NCBI GenBank assembly: GCA_024233835.1
Contig: JACKPC010000002.1
Coordinates: 271,001-335,000, forward strand
Source: Leptospiraceae bacterium
Lineage (GTDB): Bacteria; Spirochaetota; Leptospiria; Leptospirales; Leptospiraceae
DNA: 64,000 nucleotides
Reading direction: 5' to 3'
Under the pieces are notes generated by a model that was not told the origin of the DNA, searched no databases, and worked only from the letters and a program-made list of their open reading frames with translations. This document shows, piece by piece, positions 59,133 through 64,000 of the stretch. Position 1 is the first letter of the stretch, and each line of letters starts with the position of its first letter. Made by a program: the position numbers and the translations under genes.

Positions 59133-59831
59133 TTGACAGCTTTTTCCAAATACTTAAATTTTGTTTCTATGTCAGCTGAACTAATCAGGCCATTCGAGCC
59201 GGAAGAGCTTTTAGGAGGGAGAAACTGGGCTTTCTTCGAGGGAAAGCTTATCTTTTTTGATGAGGCATCAAAACAGTACCTAATGGCCGAGATTCAGGAG
59301 GGAAAACAATATAGCTTCGAGGATTATATGAGCCTACCGGAAGGTGCACCCTTCCAACTCATCGAGGGAGAACTTATCTTTATGGCAGCACCGGAAATTA
59401 AACATCAGAGAATATCCAGAACTATTGTCTATGCAATTCAAACCTATTTGTTAAAAAATAACTTAGGTGAGCTGCTCTACTCCCCTGTAGACGTGAAGTT
59501 AGACGAGAAGACTGTAGTACAGCCCGACATCGTTTTTGTTTCTATCAAGCGTTCCTCAATCATTGACAGGCTCATTCATGGGGCTCCTGACTTCGTAGTG
59601 GAAATTCTCTCCAAAGGCAATGTTGCAACAGACAGGAAAAAGAAGATGAAGCTCTACGGAACCTTCGGTGTTACCGAATACTGGATTGTAAACCCCATGC
59701 AGGAAAACATCGAAGTCTACCATAATCGCATGGGCATTATGTTCAAAACAAAAACTCTCGATAAAACAGGAACCATACACTCCAAAGCCATAGAAGGATT
59801 CTCCCTTAAGGTAAGCGAGATTTTTCCTTAA
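59133..59831 (+). CDS. Uma2-family endonuclease-like protein
   Basis: The core PD-(D/E)XK fold of the Uma2/DUF820 family is visible: YSFEDYMSLPEGAPFQLIEG, then VQPDIVFVS (Asp), PDFVVEILSKGN (Glu) and KMKLYGTFGVTEYWIVNP. The N-terminal ~60 residues form an extra segment. A TTG at 59133 with AGAGGT upstream and an ATG at 59169 are both possible starts. Such proteins are putative nucleases of unknown role that are abundant in cyanobacteria and some Leptospira. Its stop is followed by a half copy of the palindromic repeat (cgtgggttaag). Confidence 0.8.
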   Translation: MTAFSKYLNFVSMSAELIRPFEPEELLGGRNWAFFEGKLIFFDEASKQYLMAEIQEGKQYSFEDYMSLPEGAPFQLIEGELIFMAAPEIKHQRISRTIVYAIQTYLLKNNLGELLYSPVDVKLDEKTVVQPDIVFVSIKRSSIIDRLIHGAPDFVVEILSKGNVATDRKKKMKLYGTFGVTEYWIVNPMQENIEVYHNRMGIMFKTKTLDKTGTIHSKAIEGFSLKVSEIFP

Positions 59832-59907
59832 ATCGTGGGTTAAGGAAACCTGTATAAACTTCGTATTGAACCTTTATTTGCCAGTGATTTTTAGCCGCAT
59901 ATACTAA

Positions 59908-59930
59908 AACACTTTCTATAGGAAAGTGTT
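59908..59930. repeat. 9-bp stem-loop in the leader region of the glycolytic operon
   Basis: AACACTTTC and GAAAGTGTT flank TATAG. It lies in the 288-bp gap between the Uma2-like gene and gap. No T-tract follows (GCCTGCTCACT), so it is not a clear terminator. The rest of the gap (59931-60119) probably holds the gap promoter; I cannot place it with confidence. Confidence 0.55.
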
Positions 59931-60119
59931 GCCTGCTCACTTCTCCTTCCAATAATTGATAGAGCTTCTAACTGATATTTTTTATAAAAACAATCGTGTT
60001 TTTTCTAAAAAATGTTCTTTATCGTCTGGATAGGTAAAATAGGATGTGACTTAAGTTATAAATTATTATAATCAACTCCTGTCTCAATGGCGGGGTGTTA
60101 AATTTAGGAGAATACCTGC

Positions 60120-61127
60120 ATGACTAAAATTGCAATTAATGGATTTGGTAGAATTGGAAGACTGGTTCTCAGAGCCGGATTGTCAGACCCTAACCTGGAA
60201 TTTGTAGCGATTAATGACCTCGTTCCATCCGATAACCTGGCCTATCTATTCAAATATGATTCTACTCACGGTAAATTCAATGGAACAGTAGAACATGATG
60301 CCGACAACCTCATTATAAATGGAAAAAAAGTAAAATGCTTCGCAGAAAGAGACCCTGAAAAACTCCCCTGGAAAGAATTGGGAGTCGACTTTGTAATCGA
60401 ATCTACCGGGCTTTTCACTACCCGCGAAGGTTCTCAAAAGCATCTAAATGCCGGAGCTAAAAAAGTAGTAATCTCCGCACCTGCTAAAGATGCCGATATT
60501 CCCACTTTCGTAATGGGAGTAAACCATGAAAAATACAATCCGTCTAAAGACAATATTGTTTCCAATGCTTCCTGCACAACCAACTGTCTGGCCCCCATCG
60601 TCAAAGTAATTCTTGATAATTTTGGAATCGAAGAAGGTTTAATGACAACCGTTCATGCGATGACCGCAACTCAGCCTACTGTTGACGGTCCTTCTAAAAA
60701 AGATTTTCGTGGTGGCCGCGGTGCAGCTCAAAACATCATTCCTGCCTCAACCGGTGCCGCAAAAGCTGTTTCTCTTTGTATTCCGGAAGTAGCCGGAAAA
60801 CTTACCGGTATGGCTTTCCGCGTTCCAACTCCCGACGTTTCTGTTGTTGACCTGACAGTAAAAACAAGCAAAGAAACCAGTATGGATGAAATCAAGAAAG
60901 CTATGAAAACAGCTTCTGAAGGTGCTTTAAAAGGTATTTTAGGATATACTGAAGAAGAAGTGGTTTCTACAGACTTTACCGGTTCTGCACTTTCTTCCAT
61001 TTTTGACTCCGGTGCCTGCATCGGTTTAAATTCCAAATTCTTCAAACTGGTCTCCTGGTATGACAATGAAATGGGATATTCTAACAGAGTAGTTGACTTA
61101 ATCAGGTATATGGCTTCTAAAGGTTAA
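60120..61127 (+). CDS. gap: Glyceraldehyde-3-phosphate dehydrogenase
   Basis: The protein starts TKIAINGFGRIGRLVLRAGL. The active site is SNASCTTNCLAP with Cys152, and the conserved DGPSKKDFRGGRGAAQNIIP and VSWYDNEMGYSNRVVDLI segments are present. The length of 335 aa is normal. It makes 1,3-bisphosphoglycerate from glyceraldehyde-3-phosphate with NAD+. TTAGGAGAATACCTGC precedes the ATG. pgk follows 8 bp later. Confidence 0.98.
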   Translation: MTKIAINGFGRIGRLVLRAGLSDPNLEFVAINDLVPSDNLAYLFKYDSTHGKFNGTVEHDADNLIINGKKVKCFAERDPEKLPWKELGVDFVIESTGLFTTREGSQKHLNAGAKKVVISAPAKDADIPTFVMGVNHEKYNPSKDNIVSNASCTTNCLAPIVKVILDNFGIEEGLMTTVHAMTATQPTVDGPSKKDFRGGRGAAQNIIPASTGAAKAVSLCIPEVAGKLTGMAFRVPTPDVSVVDLTVKTSKETSMDEIKKAMKTASEGALKGILGYTEEEVVSTDFTGSALSSIFDSGACIGLNSKFFKLVSWYDNEMGYSNRVVDLIRYMASKG

Positions 61128-61135
61128 TTTAGAGT

Positions 61136-62329
61136 ATGAAATTACCCAGAATAGAAACCTTAGATGTAAAAGATAAAAGAGTCCTCCTTCGGGTGGACTT
61201 TAATGTTCCACTTCAGGACGGGAAAGTTAGCGATGATACCAGAATTCGTAAAACACTTCCTACGATAGAACTTCTGGTGAATCGTGGTGCCAGGTTAATC
61301 ATCACTACGCACCTCGGTAGACCGGATGGACAGGCGAATCCCAAGTATTCTTTAAAACCGGTCAAAGATAAGTTTGCCGAGATTATAGGAAAAGAAGTTA
61401 AGTTTTCAGAAAAAGCGATAGGCGATGAAGTTGTAAAAATGACGGAAGAACTCGCTGAAGGTGAGATTCTCATGTTAGAAAATATTCGCTTTTATCCCGA
61501 AGAAGAAAAGAACGACCCCGAATTTTCCAAAGCTTTGAGTAAACTGGCAGATATTTATATTAATGATGCTTTTGGAACTGCTCACAGGGCCCATGCTTCT
61601 ACAGAAGGTGTAGCCAATTATCTACCTGCTTATGCAGGAACTCTGATGTACAGAGAAATTGAAGTACTCACCGACATAGTAAGTAAACCGGACAAACCTT
61701 TTGTAGCCATTATCGGTGGTGCCAAGGTTTCTTCCAAAATCAAAATCCTGAATAACCTGATGAATAAAGTCGACCACATGCTTATCGGTGGAGGCATGGC
61801 TTATACCTTCCTGAAATCACGTGCGGTACCTATTGGTTCTTCTCTGTTTGAAAAGGATTTTGAAGTACAGGCTTACCAGATTATGGACAAGGCTTCCTAT
61901 GCCAATATTGATTTCCAATTACCTGTTGATCATGTTATCGCAGACAGCTTTTCCGAAAAAGCTAAAACGAAAAACGTGGATAAAATGGGGATTATTGATG
62001 GTTGGATGGGTATGGATATAGGCCCTAAAACCATAGCAAATTTTGAAAAAATCATAAAAAGCGCCGGAACCGTTTTTTGGAATGGACCCATGGGTGTTTT
62101 TGAAATGGATAAGTTTGCAAATGGAACCGTTCAAATTGCTAAAATTCTTGCCAAATGTGACGCAAAAACTGTTGTAGGTGGCGGAGATTCAATCGCTGCT
62201 ATTAATAAAGCCGGTGTCGAAGATAAAATCACCCACATTTCAACAGGTGGTGGTGCTTCTCTTGAATTTATGGAAGGAAGAATTTTGCCGGGTGTGGCAG
62301 CCATCCTAAAACATGCAGGAGTAGAATAA
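61136..62329 (+). CDS. pgk: Phosphoglycerate kinase
   Basis: RVLLRVDFNVPLQDGKVSDD opens the substrate-binding domain, with TTHLGRP next. ENIRFYPEEEKNDPEFSKAL and NDAFGTAHRAHAST follow. The nucleotide-binding part has GGAKVSSKIKILNNLM, FWNGPMGVFE and GGGDSIAAINKAG. The protein is 397 aa, full length. It transfers phosphate from 1,3-bisphosphoglycerate to ADP. Its stop overlaps the tpiA start by 1 bp. Confidence 0.98.
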   Translation: MKLPRIETLDVKDKRVLLRVDFNVPLQDGKVSDDTRIRKTLPTIELLVNRGARLIITTHLGRPDGQANPKYSLKPVKDKFAEIIGKEVKFSEKAIGDEVVKMTEELAEGEILMLENIRFYPEEEKNDPEFSKALSKLADIYINDAFGTAHRAHASTEGVANYLPAYAGTLMYREIEVLTDIVSKPDKPFVAIIGGAKVSSKIKILNNLMNKVDHMLIGGGMAYTFLKSRAVPIGSSLFEKDFEVQAYQIMDKASYANIDFQLPVDHVIADSFSEKAKTKNVDKMGIIDGWMGMDIGPKTIANFEKIIKSAGTVFWNGPMGVFEMDKFANGTVQIAKILAKCDAKTVVGGGDSIAAINKAGVEDKITHISTGGGASLEFMEGRILPGVAAILKHAGVE

Positions 62330-63075
62330 TGCGTAAAGTAATTATTGCAGGAAACTGGAAAATGAATCTCGGGCTGAAACAGGCCCGTGAGCTAGCTGAA
62401 GGGATTAGTTCCGGACTTTCCCAGGCCTCTCCCGATAGAGAAATCATGGTTTTTCCTTCAGCCGTTCATATACCGGTTGTAGCTGACATCTTGAAAGATA
62501 CCAGGGTGATTCTGGGAGCTCAGAATATTTATCCATCAGCTCCCGCTGCCTTTACCGGTGAAAACTCTGTAGAACAAATGAGAGACTTCGGTGTTACCCA
62601 TATACTAATTGGACACTCCGAAAGAAGACAATTCATAAAAGAAACGGACGCATTCTTGAATCAAAAAGTTCATTTTGTTTTAGAGCATCAAATGATACCG
62701 GTACTTTGCATTGGAGAAACCCTCGAAGAAAGGGAGAGTAATAAAACTCTAGAGGTTATAAAAACTCAACTTTTAGGTGGCCTTAAAGATGTAAATAAAG
62801 GAAATGTCTCTAAAATTATCCTTGCATATGAACCCGTATGGGCTATTGGAACCGGAAAAGTAGCCACACCTGAACAAGCACAGGAAGTTCATCTTGCAAT
62901 AAGAAAAGAGCTTGAAGGTTTATACGGTTCACAGATTAGTGACAGTATATCCATATTGTACGGTGGTTCTGTAAAACCGGACAATATAAAATCTTTATTA
63001 GATATGCCTGACATTGATGGAGCTCTTGTGGGAGGAGCCAGCCAAAAAGCTGATTCCTACATGGCTTTACTTTAG
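62329..63075 (+). CDS. tpiA: Triosephosphate isomerase
   Basis: The substrate-binding Asn-Lys is in GNWKMNL, the catalytic His in LIGHSERRQF and the catalytic Glu in AYEPVWAIGTGKVATPEQA. The phosphate-binding loop YGGSVKPDN and DGALVGGAS end the protein. It is 248 aa. It interconverts dihydroxyacetone phosphate and glyceraldehyde-3-phosphate and is translationally coupled to pgk. Confidence 0.98.
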   Translation: MRKVIIAGNWKMNLGLKQARELAEGISSGLSQASPDREIMVFPSAVHIPVVADILKDTRVILGAQNIYPSAPAAFTGENSVEQMRDFGVTHILIGHSERRQFIKETDAFLNQKVHFVLEHQMIPVLCIGETLEERESNKTLEVIKTQLLGGLKDVNKGNVSKIILAYEPVWAIGTGKVATPEQAQEVHLAIRKELEGLYGSQISDSISILYGGSVKPDNIKSLLDMPDIDGALVGGASQKADSYMALL

Positions 63076-63113
63076 GCATTCTATCTAAATCTAATAATCG
63101 AAAAGGTCAAGGT

Positions 63114-63500
63114 ATGGGTTTTTTAACAGGTTTGGTGCTTTCTTTATTTATTTTTTCAGCAGTGATTCTGATTCTTTTAGTCACTTTCTTCCAGACAAAA
63201 GGTGGAGGAATGGGGGGTTTGATGGGCGGAGGAGCCAGTCAGACTCCTTTTGGTTCATCAAGTGCAGATGTACTAACTAAAGTAACCAGGTACACTGCTC
63301 TTTCTTTTATTCTTCTTTCTTTGCTTCTTTCTTTTTTGTTTGCCAGTAAACAGGATAAACTTATTCCACCGGAAGGTAAATTGATACCTGATAAAACGGC
63401 TCCGTCCATGAGCAATACACCAAAGAACGAAAATACAGAAACTAAAAAGCCGGATGCTGAAACACCAAAAAAAGAAACAATCCCGGTTGAAAAAAAATAA
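63114..63500 (+). CDS. secG: Protein translocase subunit SecG
   Basis: Two membrane helices (LVLSLFIFSAVILILLVTFF and YTALSFILLSLLLSFLFA) flank the SecG loop QTKGGGMGGLMGGGASQTPF and GSSSADVLTKVT. A hydrophilic Lys/Glu/Pro-rich tail of about 45 residues follows. The protein is 128 aa. Its position after tpiA is common in many bacteria. It is a small subunit of the SecYEG translocon. Confidence 0.95.
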   Translation: MGFLTGLVLSLFIFSAVILILLVTFFQTKGGGMGGLMGGGASQTPFGSSSADVLTKVTRYTALSFILLSLLLSFLFASKQDKLIPPEGKLIPDKTAPSMSNTPKNENTETKKPDAETPKKETIPVEKK

Positions 63501-63512
63501 ATATTTAATACC

Positions 63513-63551
63513 AAATAAAAAGAGTGGGTAAAAGCTCACTTCTTTTTATTT
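63513..63551 (+). terminator. Rho-independent terminator after secG
   Basis: AAATAAAAAG-AGTG pairs with CACTT-CTTTTTATTT around the loop GGTAAAAGCT, with a one-base bulge. The right arm is itself T-rich (TTCTTTTTATTTGTT). It lies 13 bp after the secG stop and should end the gap-pgk-tpiA-secG transcript. Confidence 0.7.
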
Positions 63552-63663
63552 GTTACTACAGTAGCTTTAAGGTTAAATTTCTGTAGTTCGATAATTAATT
63601 GTAGCCTGTGTAGATGGTCATTTTAAATTTACATAGATGCTTTTCAATAAAAAGCGAGCGATA

Positions 63664-64000
63664 ATGACATATATATCGGGAAAATTCGAATCCTATAGGG
63701 GAATAAACCTTCTAGCTAAGAAAATTAGTGAGATAAAAAAAAAGGGAATTCCTTATTTAGATCTAACTGTTTCGAACCCCACTATTGCCGGTTTAAGCTA
63801 TCCGGAAAACGAAATCAAATTTGCATTAACAAGAAACGAAATTTTTAAGTACTATCCAAGTCCTAAAGGACTTATTTCGGCTCGAAATGCAATCTCTAAG
63901 TATTACTCAGAAAGAGGAAAAGAAGTTCAACCGGCTAATCTCTATCTTACAGCCGGAACCTCTGAGGCTGTAAGTCATCTTATTAAACTTTTTTGCAATG
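63664..64000 (+). CDS. PLP-dependent aminotransferase, N-terminal part (cut by window edge)
   Basis: From the ATG at 63664 the frame is MTYISGKFESYRGINLLAKK, then IPYLDLTVSNPTIAGLSYP and KYYPSPKGLISARNAISKYY. It continues LYLTAGTSEAVSHLIKLF. This is the start of a class I/II aminotransferase (L..SNPT, Y.PSP.G....R.AI..YY, LT.GTSEA). GAGCGA precedes it. The Lys that binds PLP lies beyond the window. Confidence 0.85.
   Translation, partial: MTYISGKFESYRGINLLAKKISEIKKKGIPYLDLTVSNPTIAGLSYPENEIKFALTRNEIFKYYPSPKGLISARNAISKYYSERGKEVQPANLYLTAGTSEAVSHLIKLFCN

Noticed and set aside
59836..59844. Terminator after the Uma2-like gene
   Set aside because: Only one arm of the palindromic repeat (cgtgggttaa) is present, so no hairpin can form there.

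Overview
The window looks like a chromosomal segment of a spirochaete of the Leptospira group (Leptospiraceae). The base composition is moderately AT-rich. There are many lipoproteins with spirochaete-like lipoboxes. The flagellar order flgG-flgA-flgH-flgI-flgJ, with a rod-binding-only FlgJ, and the glycolytic/secretion order gap-pgk-tpiA-secG both fit that group. The futalosine-pathway gene mqnA fits too. The placement rests on gene content and order, not on a search.

The left half (about 1-33 kb) is accessory DNA. It starts with the end of an IS21-family element and a repeat-rich stretch holding 36-bp tandem units, perfect palindromes and a 678-bp direct repeat. That repeat brackets an HNH nuclease gene and has produced a chimeric ORF. 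Next come two divergent paralogous GntR-type regulators, then a run of surface genes: an M23-peptidase lipoprotein, an Ig-like/beta-propeller lipoprotein and a truncated copy of the latter's leader. A very AT-rich three-gene operon (11.1-14.6 kb) follows; its first product has a Prp-protease-like segment and its third a possible caspase-like His/Cys pair. At 14.7-17.4 kb an unknown gene overlaps a RecQ-type helicase whose C-terminal PD-(D/E)XK nuclease is broken by a 2-bp frameshift. Fragments of the same helicase recur at 18.4-20.1 kb, split by an IS256-family element with an 8-bp target duplication, and at 32.6 kb.

The most interesting accessory locus is 21.5-29.2 kb. It is a tightly coupled five-gene operon: repeat protein A, Fic protein, repeat protein B, MoxR-type AAA+ ATPase, and a metallopeptidase-vWA protein. 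A 391-aa protein with an internal duplication lies upstream. From 29.2 to 33 kb lies a cluster of intact, orphan and broken toxin-antitoxin genes (MNT/HEPN, DUF433 fragments, ParE fragment, PIN-type antitoxin).

The right half (33-64 kb) is mostly core-like. It holds an HtrA protease, a PilZ protein, a Spy-like lipoprotein with an ECF sigma factor and candidate anti-sigma factor, mqnA, and the flagellar genes. The flagellar run is split: flgG-flgA is separated from flgH-flgI-flgJ by a nearly 12-kb chemosensory cluster (three MCPs, STAS-like protein, CheA, CheW, CheY, and a kinase with a degenerate receiver). A response-regulator diguanylate cyclase follows flgJ. Then come queF, a saccharopine-dehydrogenase-like gene, a Uma2 nuclease-like gene, gap-pgk-tpiA-secG with a terminator, and the start of an aminotransferase gene cut by the window edge. 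I saw no rRNA, tRNA or CRISPR array.
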